Shown: piece by piece, positions 55,550-64,000 of the stretch
Numbering within the stretch: the stretch's first letter is position 1
How the letters are laid out: each line of letters opens with the position of its first letter
Assembly: GCF_002994745.2 (NCBI RefSeq)
Contig: NC_037090.1
Location: 21,898,001-21,962,000, forward strand
Direction of reading: 5' to 3'
Origin: Rosa chinensis
Taxonomy: Eukaryota > Streptophyta > Magnoliopsida > Rosales > Rosaceae
Length of the DNA: 64,000 nt
The notes under the pieces: generated by a model
What the model saw: only the letters and a program-made list of their open reading frames with translations
What the model was told of the DNA's origin: nothing
Databases searched by the model: none
Program-made: the position numbers and the translations under genes

Positions 55550-58500
55550 TCAAGTGGTGGGACTTGGAGTCTCCATAGTACCATCCTCTCGCATATGGCC
55601 CGCCAGGAAGTTGGCCCGGGAAACTTCTGACTGGGTGGCTACGGGAGTCCGTTGGGAATCGTCCCCCGGACCATGATCACTATCTCCACTACCAGAGCGG
55701 GCCCCACCCTTGTGGTCAGCAGTTGCCTCGACGTACTCGCTGGTTGCGACGCTTTGACCCAATCAGTGGAGCCCTTCTTATTCAGCAGGTCCAGATTCGC
55801 AGCAGCACTAGCCTTCGCCGCCTACGTCAGGGCTTGCTTGTAGGCAGCAGACTGCTTGAACGCTTCCACTGCTGTGGCCTCGACGCGGCTCAGTTCATCT
55901 TGCAGCCAAGCGACCTTATCCTCCAGCTTCTTCAGCTCGGAGCCCTTGGCAGAAGACTCCCGCTGAAAGATTTCAACCTTCTTCTCCTTCGCCGCCAGCT
56001 GATCCTTCAGCAGAGTTATGTCCTACTCCAGGTGAGATATTTGGTCATTCCGCTCAACGTGCCGCTCGACGGCCACCTTCAGTTTGCCGCGGGCATCCAG
56101 GGCATCACACTCCTCCTTGGTCAGGCCCCACTCAACCTCCACCAGCTTGCCCCAGGCATCTGTCAGCTCTATCTGGAGACCCTTGATCTCTTCCCTCAGC
56201 TGCCGCTCGACCCGAGGCTGGCTTGACTCTGCAAGGAACAGCTCGTGCAACCCGTCAGACAGATGTCCAAATGCCGAACTAAATGGCGACTATTGAACAT
56301 CGATCGGGCAGACAGTCCCATCCAATCCTCCAAACCCCAGCCGCTCACAGAGGTGGAAGAGAAACTCACGCTCGGACTCAGTCAGGAATTCGGCATAGCC
56401 GTCAAACGAGTGTAGCCCACCCTGCGGATCTTCCCCAGCAACTGCCACAGTCACCGGCGGAGCGTCCATCCTCGCCCTCTTCTGCTGAGGGGCCCCGATG
56501 GTTACATCATCGTCTGTTTCTTCCTCCTCCTCTTCATTGTCATTCTGCCGTCGCTTCCTCTGCAGAACCACCAGTGTGGCACCAGCGGCAACAGACCTCG
56601 GCGGTGCCTGAGGCTCCAAATCGGCTATGGTAACGGCCGGCTGCGCCATCGTTTTCTCTTGTTGGGGCCCTCGCCACTCGGCGGCAACTTTCTTGGTCCT
56701 GGCAGGAGTAACAGCCAGTGTTCTAAAACTCGGCCGCCCAGGCCGCCTAGGCGCTGGGTGGCAGCAGACCGAGGCGAGTAACCGCAAATCGGAAGCCTTA
56801 GGCAGATAGAATTTGGGCGGCCGCCTGGGCGTCCGCCTGGGCGCTCTCGGCATTCTGGGCGCTCTGGGCGTTCTGGGCGTTCTGGAGTTGCAACTTAGCA
56901 AGCTAAACACACATCCCACACAAATCCACAGGTCATTGCATACACAACCATTGATTACAAAGTTCCAATACTAGCCACAGATTTCGATCCACACAACAAG
57001 AACCAAACTACCGCTCAAGAATTCGAATTATACCTTCGGAAGTCGGAAATCCCTTGAATCAACCCAAGCTTAGTTTCCTCAAGCTCACTGCCAAAACTAG
57101 AATGGTGATGAACTGATGATTCGTCGGGCTACAGCCTAGAAGGCTTCACAATACCTCGCCTAGACCACAGGAGGCCTAAACGATGGCCGGAATCGCCGGA
57201 AATTGCAGAGATCATCGGAGAAGTCTCGGAGCTTTCAGTCGTCGAGTCTCCTTCTCCGTTCAGTGCATGTACGATCCAAGGATATGAGGTTTCTAGCGCC
57301 AGCGAGACGAAGACGATGCCGGTGGTTCGCCGCTGCGCCGTGGCGGGAAGGAGTGGCGCCGGTCGGGTTGTGCTTCGGGTCTGAGAGCACCGAGCTCTCG
57401 GGCTCTCTCTCTCTCGAGCTTATTCTCTCCATCTCTCTTTGATCTGATCAACAGCTTTGATCTGGTCAACAACTATAAATAAATTGGTCCATTTAACAAT
57501 GGACGGCCCATATCAAGCAGTGAGGGGATCTATGGCTCACATCGCTCCACCAAATTTCCATTTAGTTTATTTTTTATTTGAGGAAGATAAATATTTAGTT
57601 TATTACTCTGCAAGTCTTTATAAGTTTATATATTTTTAATTATATAAATAAAAGTTATAAAAATAAAAATTAAAAATTAAAAAAATACAAAACCGCCTAG
57701 GCGCTCCTCCCTAGCCCACCGCCCGACTAGCGCCTAGCGATTTTTTGAACCTTGGTAACAACAGCTTGGCTCCCTCCGACAGGCCCTGGTTAGGTGCCAC
57801 CTCCAATCTACCTTTCCGCCTGGACAGAGGCAGGGATGTGTGAGTGGTGGGGCATGGGCAGACCACTAGAGTTTCTGAAGGGGTCACCGCCAGAGTCTGC
57901 GGATCTACGGTGGTCTGTTATGCAGCCAGTCCAGCGGCGTACATGCCCTCCAGGAAATCATCCAGCTCCTCTCGCTCTATTGATTTTTCAAACGCCTCCC
58001 GACTAGCTTTGTTACCCGGCAGCAAATCTAAACAATATCATTAGTCAGCATGGAACATAAATGGTATGAGGACAGGTCGGTGGAAAATGCTTACCAACGG
58101 CACATGTCAGCCTCAGATCGACCAACAACTCCCACCCGGTGAGCAGACGAAGATCCAGCAGGTTCTGATTCTACCAACAACCTTTTATCCTCGCCACGCG
58201 GCACTGCTCCTCACTAGTCAAAGTGAAACGAGGACCCGCTGCACATAAAAACAAAGCAATGATTAGTAAAAGGCAAAACACAGGCATATCATTTAAGAAA
58301 TTCCCGCTAGCTACTGTTAGTGGCGACTACCAACAACCTCGGATTAGCTGGAACTCCGACTTAATCCTATACATCGGAGCCTCGTCATTCGCTCCGGCGT
58401 CATATTCCCACCCCGAGCTCGCCAAGCAAAAAGTCGCCTGCCAGGGAGACATTGAATCTTTCAGATTCTCTATCAGCTTGGGTTCCCCCTGTCGGCGAAT

Positions 58501-59220
58501 GAGGTTCACATGTCCGCTACACCCTTGTCGCCTCACGTAGACAAGTTCGTACAAATGCAGCACCTCCACCACGGTTGGCCCTTCGCACCCTGATAAACAC
58601 CAAAGAGAATTCAGCGCCAGCAGCAACCACCACATATTAGGGCAAATTTGCCCGAAGGCGAGGTCAAACTTGCATACCAAGATCTGAAGGTTGGGGAGTA
58701 GCGGAAAGGTGACACCTTGGCGGAGTATGGCCTCGTGAATGGCAGCGTACCCCGTAGGCAGAACGTAAGCTCTCTCATCAGCGTTCGGCAGACGCAACTT
58801 TACCACACCAGGCACCCGAAATACACGCTTCACGCCATTGACGGTGGCAGTAGTCATCGGCCTTCCCCCCTCATCAACCATAGTACCGTCCCTGAGAACC
58901 CACGCTGACTCAACGTCTTCTCCGCCAGCCTCTCCATTACCAGCGGAGCCGCTAGCAGCGCTATTGCTCGCTAGCCTCTCCTCACGCCTGTGGCCTGCGG
59001 CAATACCCTCCCTCGCCCTAGAACTCTCTGGACGCCTGGTACGACTCATTGCAACGTCCGCAGGTATGGTCTGTAGCAGCTCGATGTGTAGTGGGTTAGA
59101 CAGTGAGGTTCCTACAGGGGCAGACGGACGTAACGAGTCAATAAACATCTTATCCGCCACGCTGAGAGATACGTCAGACTCGGAATCCTCACTGCTCGAG
59201 ATCTCTATGACGCTAGCCAT
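55550..59220 (-). pseudogene. Tat antisense gene (aORF), copy C, split by a hAT element
   Basis: The start is at 59218 (MASVIEISSSEDSESDVSL). The first exon is open for nearly 300 codons to about 58327: an acidic/serine-rich N-terminus, then VVKLRLPNADERAYVLPTGY, FDLAFGQICPNMWWLLLALN and YVRRQGCSGHVNLIRRQGEP (Transposase_28-like). The next exon (about 58241-58096) is GPRFTLTSEEQCRVARIKG then NLLDLRLLTGWELLVDLRL. The third begins after an ATTTAG-type acceptor at about 58028 with NKASREAFEKSIEREELDDF. A hAT at 56716-57754 then breaks the gene. Beyond it: LQRKRRQNDNEEEEEETDDD, FLFHLCERLGFGGLDGTV, WGLTKEECDALDARGKLKVA and a coiled coil with LKDQLAAKEKKVEIFQ. There are one or two stops (about 57918, 56035) and a probable shift near 55760. 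The role is unknown; nuclear or DNA-related action is only a guess from the family name. Confidence 0.75.
56716..57754. mobile_element. hAT non-autonomous element, 1039 bp, carrying LTR-derived sequence
   Basis: The left end CAGTGTTCTAAAACTCGG and right end (reverse complement) CAAGGTTCAAAAAATCGC are imperfect inverted repeats. The flanks GTAACAGC (56708-56715) and GTAACAAC (57755-57762) are an 8-bp duplication with one mismatch. Subterminal parts are rich in GCCTAGGCG. The middle (about 57150-57580) is homologous to about 28890-29290 of the large solo LTR, including the TATA/leader region and an ACAATGGACGGCC motif. Confidence 0.8.
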
Positions 59221-59475
59221 CCCAAACCCTAAAACCTAGGCCAGTTAGTTCAACATCGATCTAAGCTATCCCCACACCAGTTTTCAGTCAAGAACATCAA
59301 GAACGACAAAACCCACAAATACCAAAACAAGAACAAAACGCACACACACAAAACCCAGATTCGACCATTACAAACCCCAACCCCCTGTCAAATACACAAA
59401 TCCCCAAAACCCATTCTAGACCCTCAAACACACCGGGGAATAACAAACCTCAATTCAAATAGCAAAAGTAGAAAT

Positions 59476-60331
59476 CAAGGACTAAAAAATAGAAAAAAGC
59501 GCAGAAATTTCGGTGAAAATTTCTTTTTTTTCATGTCCTGATATATCTTTCACTTACCAATTAATTTCGCGCAAAATTATCGATATTTCCCGAAATTGCA
59601 CGATATGTATGAGATTTAAGAGAATATTCCTACCACTCGTCCACATACCTGCCACGTGTCCTTTTTTCTCTCTCCCACTTGAGGCCACGTGCTCCTTCCC
59701 AATCAAAAAGGCAATTACAGGCCAACAAAAATGGGATTCGAACCCTGCTTGGCTAAGAAACAAACAGATGACTTAGCCATCCATGTTACTCCTCCACTTG
59801 GTTTATTATTTGCGACTCATCTATATATGATATAAACTATCAACTTTGTTTTTTAAGAATTTGTAAACTATAGAAATATTTAATCAATAACCAATTTTCA
59901 AAATTTATGACTACTTTAGATTTATTAGCCGTTCAAAAATTTACAACGACTTTTTAAAATTTTACTCTATATTTGAATATGCATTGTATTATGTAAAAAA
60001 AAAATGTATATAAAGCGTGATTGAGTTTTTCAGCTATAGAAAAAAAATGAGATGTTTAAAGTAAATCTTTACTCCTCAGTGATCCTACATATAATATTTC
60101 ACCTTAGATTATTGTAGCTCACTATATAATAACACTTATTCAAGAATTTTTTTTTTTTTTTTTGAAATACAGTAGATAATTGATTAAACAAACATATCTA
60201 AAAGTTTCATTTAAAATTTCCATCATTTTTCTTGATTATTTACCGAAATCGATATATCCTCGATATTTCCGTCAAAATTTCCGTTTCCGGGACCATCGAT
60301 ATTTCCTCGAAACTCGATATTTTGGTCCTTG
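59476..60331. mobile_element. hAT-like element, 856 bp, in the aORF 5' intron
   Basis: The ends CAAGGACTAAAAAATAG and (reverse complement of the right end) CAAGGACCAAAATATCG are inverted repeats. The flanks GTAGAAAT (59468-59475) and GCAGAAAT (60332-60339) are an 8-bp duplication with one mismatch. Both edges are rich in ATCGATATTTC and GAAATTTCGG. It is absent from the corresponding intron of copy B and the inverted copy, so it is a later insertion. It contains a SINE-like piece. Confidence 0.7.
59715..59790 (-). mobile_element. tRNA-derived SINE head
   Basis: On the minus strand an A-box-like TGGCTAAGTCATC (about 59780-59768) and a perfect B box GGTTCGAATCCC (59744-59733) lie about 30 bp apart, as in tRNA-derived SINEs. 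It lacks a complete tRNA fold as far as I can judge. The body would extend toward lower coordinates. It is nested in the hAT-like element. Confidence 0.5.
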
Positions 60332-60576
60332 GCAGAAATAGACAGAAGCAAACAAAAATTAAAAACCCAGTACAACAGGGACGAGATTCAGGCTACCAAC
60401 CTCAAAGATGCAAACTTCGGTGCGCTTGAGGATGCTCGTCTTCGCTTTAGCAGGTCATCGTCCTCCGAGGATCGATAACCTCACGGAATTATAGAATCTT
60501 CTTCTTGGATATTAGAGCGAAGCTTGAAGACAACGATAATGGTTCAAAGTGCATAAGTGTCCAACCCACTGTGATT

Positions 60577-60593
60577 TCCCTCTCTTTTATGTC
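60577..60593 (-). promoter_or_regulatory. TATA-like box of the Tat antisense gene, copy C
   Basis: ACATAAAAGAGAGGGAAA on the minus strand, conserved with 18508-18524. Downstream is a leader ending in a splice-donor-like GAG|GTTGGT (exon end about 60401); the aORF start codon follows after the intron at 59218. This implies a spliced leader. Confidence 0.5.
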
Positions 60594-60865
60594 AACATCA
60601 AACAAATCTAGGCCGTCCGCTGAAAAACGATATCTCACAATAGCCGCACATGTGCCCCACGATCGCACTTACTCTCCCGATTAACCGAGGCGTCGCCTCG
60701 GTTACAAAATCAATAATTATTCGCATTAATGGCGAGGAGACGGGCGTGATGTGGGGACATTATTCCACACGCTAACCCAGTACATGTTGACCACGTGTCG
60801 AACGCCGTCAGACGAAGCGTCTATCCGAAGTAACCTACAAAAGGCAGGCACACCAATGGACGAGA

Positions 60866-61205
60866 GAATCTTCGCTACGTGCAATCCGCTAGCGAAACTT
60901 CTCCCTTTTTCATCTTGCAAGTGAGAATCTCAGCAACTCGCAACTCCGCTAGCGGAACTTCTGCCTTTTTTCATCTTGCAAGTGAGAATCTCCGCTACGC
61001 GCAACTCCGCTAGCGGAACTTCTCCCTTTTTTCATCTTGCAAGTGAGAATCTCCGCTAGGCGCAACTCCGCTAGCAGAACTTCTGCCTTTTTTCATCTTG
61101 CAAGTGAGTCTCCGCTAAGCTCATCTCCGCTAGAGGAACTTCTCCCTCTGCATCTCGCAAGCGAGTCCCCGCTACGGGCAACTCCGCTAGTGGAACTTCT
61201 CCGCC
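60866..61205. repeat. Tandem array, 61-bp unit, about five copies
   Basis: The unit contains CCGCTAGCGG (palindromic), AACTTCTCCC, TTTTTTCATCTTGCAAGTGA and GAATCTCCGCTA. Starts at 60946, 61007 and 61068 show an exact 61-bp step; the last units are shorter. It lies between the aORF promoter and the polypurine tract. Confidence 0.9.
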
Positions 61206-61704
61206 GAATACAGTATCATGCACGGATCTTAAAACCAGGTCCCCGTGACACTTCCAAACCGCTCCCCATCATCGACGGGATGTCTGCCAAAGGCGCTTCC
61301 AGAGGCAACGCCTCACTCTGAAGACGACCGCCACGCGGCGTTGCAGTCAAACAATGTTTCCCTCAGAACAAGTAAGGGGACATGTTGACAGTCTTCGACG
61401 GCCCTGATTAAGCCCGTTGACCCCCGACACTAGGGTATCAAAGATTGGGCTCGCTACCCAACACCCTCTGCTCAGTGCAGCTTCCCCTCAACAAATAATA
61501 TACCGACCAGACGGAGGTCTATCTTCGCCGGGGAGTGGGGGACTCTCTGGGGGGCCTAGCATGGGCCCACCTGAAATGGTATAAAGCCTTTGCTCAGTAA
61601 GTCCATGGTTGACAACGCACTGACGCTAATTATGCTCTTGCAAGTCTAGCAGAAGTAACGCTTCAAACCGCTAGGCAACTCCCTAACCAAGAATGCCTTC
61701 CTTG

Positions 61705-61723
61705 ACTAGGGACTTGGGGGACT
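61705..61723 (+). other. Polypurine tract of Tat copy C
   Basis: ACTAGGGACTTGGGGGACT sits immediately before the 3' LTR start TGTACTT, the expected place for plus-strand priming. Confidence 0.75.
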
Positions 61724-62232
61724 TGTACTTACATGAGCATTTGCAAGCATAATTAGCTATGAATGAGCCACGCTCATGTTAACACCAGCGGTACCAACTA
61801 CCGCCAACGGTATAACCTACGGAATCACCGCCAAGCAGGCTACTGCCTGAGCCCCGGCTCTCCCCCAGGTCACCGCTGACGCGCCGCGCCAAGGCAGCAT
61901 CAGAAGCTCCACAAACTGGGAACTGATGCATATCAATCCCACATCGAAAATAAGGAAGAGTTCAGCCTCTTCCTCACCTATAAAAGGTTCTCTCCTCTCT
62001 CCTCATTAATTACGCATTGATTACCTACCTACTATTATTCTGTCAATATAAATACATTGACTAACTTAGGCATCGGAGAAGAGAAGACCACCCAGCGCGG
62101 TCTCCCTCTGACACCGCTTTGTATTTTACTTGACAGATAGCAAAAGTTCTGAGAAATTGCAAGTAATGATCCGCCTACCGGATCAGCGTTAACCAGAGGC
62201 TTGGGCAACTGCTCAAATCTCAAACATTAACA
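61724..62232 (+). repeat. 3' LTR of Tat copy C, 509 bp
   Basis: It starts TGTACTTACATGAGC and ends CAAACATTAACA; it is collinear with 18944-19461. TATA box CCTATAAAAGG at about 61977. It is followed by ATATGG, with no matching duplication at the left LTR. Confidence 0.9.
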
Positions 62233-62590
62233 ATATGGAAAAGAATTTCCAAGGATATAGATCAATCAGGAGTCAAACCTAAGTCACATAGGCAACTTGA
62301 GGTGGGTGTTTCTAGATATGATTTTGGTTGTCAATCTTCCTTAGCACATGACTTACCAGGTGAAGCAATACTTGAGAAAATTGAAGCCTTGAAGACTGAA
62401 AGCATGCATTTGGAGGTTCCCTTCCTCTCCTCCATATACTACCATGTTGAACTGTAGACAGGCCTCTCAGCCTATGAAGCTATGGCGATCACTTTTCCTC
62501 ATTCCTCTTGGTTGATACACTATTCCCAAATGACTCTGCTACAAACTAGTTCTTGGTTGCCCAAAAGACAACTTTACTGCACAAAAAAGT
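62233..62590 (+). other. Unrecognised coding-like stretch next to the LTR
   Basis: One frame is open for most of this length apart from a TAG at about 62457, and includes GVKPKSHRQLEVGVSRYDFG, then LPGEAILEKIEALKTESMHL and YEAMAITFPHSSWL. I do not recognise a family. It starts exactly at the LTR edge, so it may be the interrupted end of a gene or element frame. Confidence 0.25.
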
Positions 62591-63403
62591 GTGTCATAAA
62601 AGACAAATTTATCTTGTGACACACAAAATGTGAGCCGTAAAAAAAAATAATAAAAAAATTGCGTCATAAAACACTCTTGTTTGAGGGGGCATGTAAAGAG
62701 TGTAACTGGTAATGAAGAAAATGATCTAGAAGTGGAGTGGATACAAGTTTAGCTAGAATAGTCACAAGTCTCTGTTAGAGCATGTTCACCGGTACCCATT
62801 TAGGCCGGTCTCCAGCAAGGCTGATCGACATGGGCCTTCAATCACCTTCCAACGGCAAATTTATCACCGGCATCAAAGCTGCCTGTAGTGACCCAAGTCA
62901 CAAAGAAGGCCAAAAAATTGACCCAGAAACTGACCTAGGCAAACTGGTTGCCAGCTCGGCCCAAGGCATCTCGTGGGTGACGTCATGGTGTTCTGTGCAG
63001 GGAGAGATGCGAGAAGCAACTCGTGTGAGGAACAAAGCTGCTGTCGTTTAGCTAAGTGGGGTTGTTGGCTATATATATGTGTATTAACATTGATAAGCTT
63101 ATGGAAAACAGATAAGGACGAGTGTTTTATTATCTACACCATGATCTCTGGAAGATTCATTGTTGGTTTCATTCATTTATTTTATTTTATTTGGAAATGG
63201 ATGAATATCATTAACAACATGAATCCACGCATGAAATAGGGGGAATTGATATCCCTCCATTGAAACTTAACTAACAGTATTTTATAGTATCTAATAATGA
63301 GAAAATCTTCAATGAGGCCAAGAAATGAATCACCTCATTGAATCTTGAGGAAGAAAAAGACTTGAATCGATCTTGAAGAAACCGAAGAGATCGAAGAAGA
63401 AGG
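62591..63403. other. Noncoding stretch with CACTA-like motifs
   Basis: GTGTGTCATAAAAGAC and GTGAGCCGTAAAA (62590-62680) resemble the subterminal motifs of the CACTA at 46.4-54.5 kb, but no terminus was found. The frame at 62782-63051 has no recognisable content. A purine-rich GAAGAGATCGAAGAAGAAGG (63384-63403) just before the next LTR could be a polypurine tract. Confidence 0.4.
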
Positions 63404-64000
63404 TGTTTGAGCCCAAAAGTAATTTTGGCAAGATCCTTTAGTAGATTTAGCACAGCGGGTCGGTACCTGCGGCCCAAAAATAAGCCTACTTGGGTTGGGG
63501 TTACAGCTTCGCCCATTCCGTAATCCATGAGGAAAACGAAACCTTATTGGAGTCAAGTAGCAGAGATTGAATAGGAAACTTCAATCAATAATCCTTCTAT
63601 AGCAAGGAACAGTCGAAACCCTAGTTATAAATACCAGGTTTCAAGGACGGAAAAAGCGCTCTCTCAAATCAATCAATCCCAGCGATTACAAAGCCTCCCC
63701 GGAGCAAACTTTCAACCTCGTTGAAACCCGGTGACCGCGCGCCAGTCCTAGTCTCTCCCAGAGCCGACTGTTAGCATCACCAGATCAACACGGCGATCGT
63801 ACTTCCAGTCCCAGTCTCTCCGTGAGCCGACTGCTAGTACTACTGCCACCGAGACTCTCTCGACCACCGAAGCAAGGGTAACGCCCTCGCAACCCAGCGA
63901 AGCTAAAGTCATGCTTTAGCAAAACCCGTGCTTTCTCCAAACTTCTCAGTGATTGCTCTGCTCAGCTTACAACGTTGAGTATCGATTCGGTGACGCGAAG
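63404..64000 (+). repeat. LTR of family D, running off the window
   Basis: It starts TGTTTGAGCCCAAAAGTA and is collinear with 13687-14355 (for example AATAATCCTTCTAT.GCAAGGAAC and TATAAATACCAGGTTTCAAGG). It has an extra block of about 130 bp (63738-63870) containing two imperfect copies of CAGTC..AGTCTCTCC..GAGCCGACTG. The end is outside the window. A purine-rich stretch in front would fit a 3' LTR. Confidence 0.85.

Noticed and set aside
18944..62232. The two Tat LTRs as ends of a single 43-kb element
   Set aside because: Flanking pentamers differ (GGCAC versus ATATG), gag appears twice and pol pieces come from at least two bodies, so it is a composite of several elements.
62782..63051. 89-codon frame
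   Set aside because: No similarity recognised and no supporting splice or promoter signals.

Overview
The window is nuclear DNA from a flowering plant, almost certainly a eudicot and possibly from the rose family (the family call is an impression from repeat types, not tested). No intact host gene was found. Nearly all of it is transposable elements inserted into one another: Ty1/copia, Ty3/gypsy of the Tat type, LINE, SINE, CACTA, hAT-like and Mutator-like elements plus solo LTRs. Most coding stretches carry stops or frameshifts, so they are listed as pseudogenes.

Layout. 1-198 is the right end of a CACTA element that interrupts a copia element on the minus strand (199 to about 4745). 4.7-13.5 kb is AT-rich and holds solo LTRs (6161-7651, 12920-13479), a Mutator-type MITE (8639-9050), a copia LTR between 34-bp inverted repeats (9349-9647), a hAT zinc-finger fragment and a LINE relic (about 10.8-12.2 kb). 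13.7-17.4 kb is an LTR element with a gag gene and, convergent to it, a plant-mobile-domain gene. 17.4-18.9 kb is an inverted piece of a Tat 3' region. 18.9-62.2 kb is dominated by three Tat bodies of one family, called A, B and C here. A has a 5' LTR, gag and protease, cut by a hAT and then by a CACTA end that carries host gene pieces. B runs from mid reverse transcriptase to its antisense gene. C runs from mid gag to a 3' LTR at 61724-62232. An LTR of the first gag family returns at the right edge (63404 onward).

In these Tat elements gag-pol is on the plus strand and a second gene (aORF) is on the minus strand between pol and the 3' LTR. The aORF resembles the putative gypsy-type transposon (Transposase_28) family, has a coiled-coil C-terminal part, probable introns and its own TATA-like box. 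The two genes converge on a short shared 3' region. A tandem array of about 57-61 bp units lies between the aORF promoter and the polypurine tract.

The order of several insertions can be read from target-site duplications seen directly here: CACTA in integrase (3 bp, AGC), Mutator-like element in CACTA (9 bp, one mismatch), solo LTR in the CACTA gene (5 bp, GTTCT), solo LTR in reverse transcriptase (5 bp, AGAAC), hAT-like elements in gag-pol, integrase and aORF (8 bp), and a solo LTR inside another LTR (5 bp, GGCTA). Two DNA transposons carry host gene fragments: a receptor-kinase piece in the Mutator-like element, and HRD3/SEL1L-like and purple-acid-phosphatase-like exons in the CACTA at 23.4-26.4 kb.
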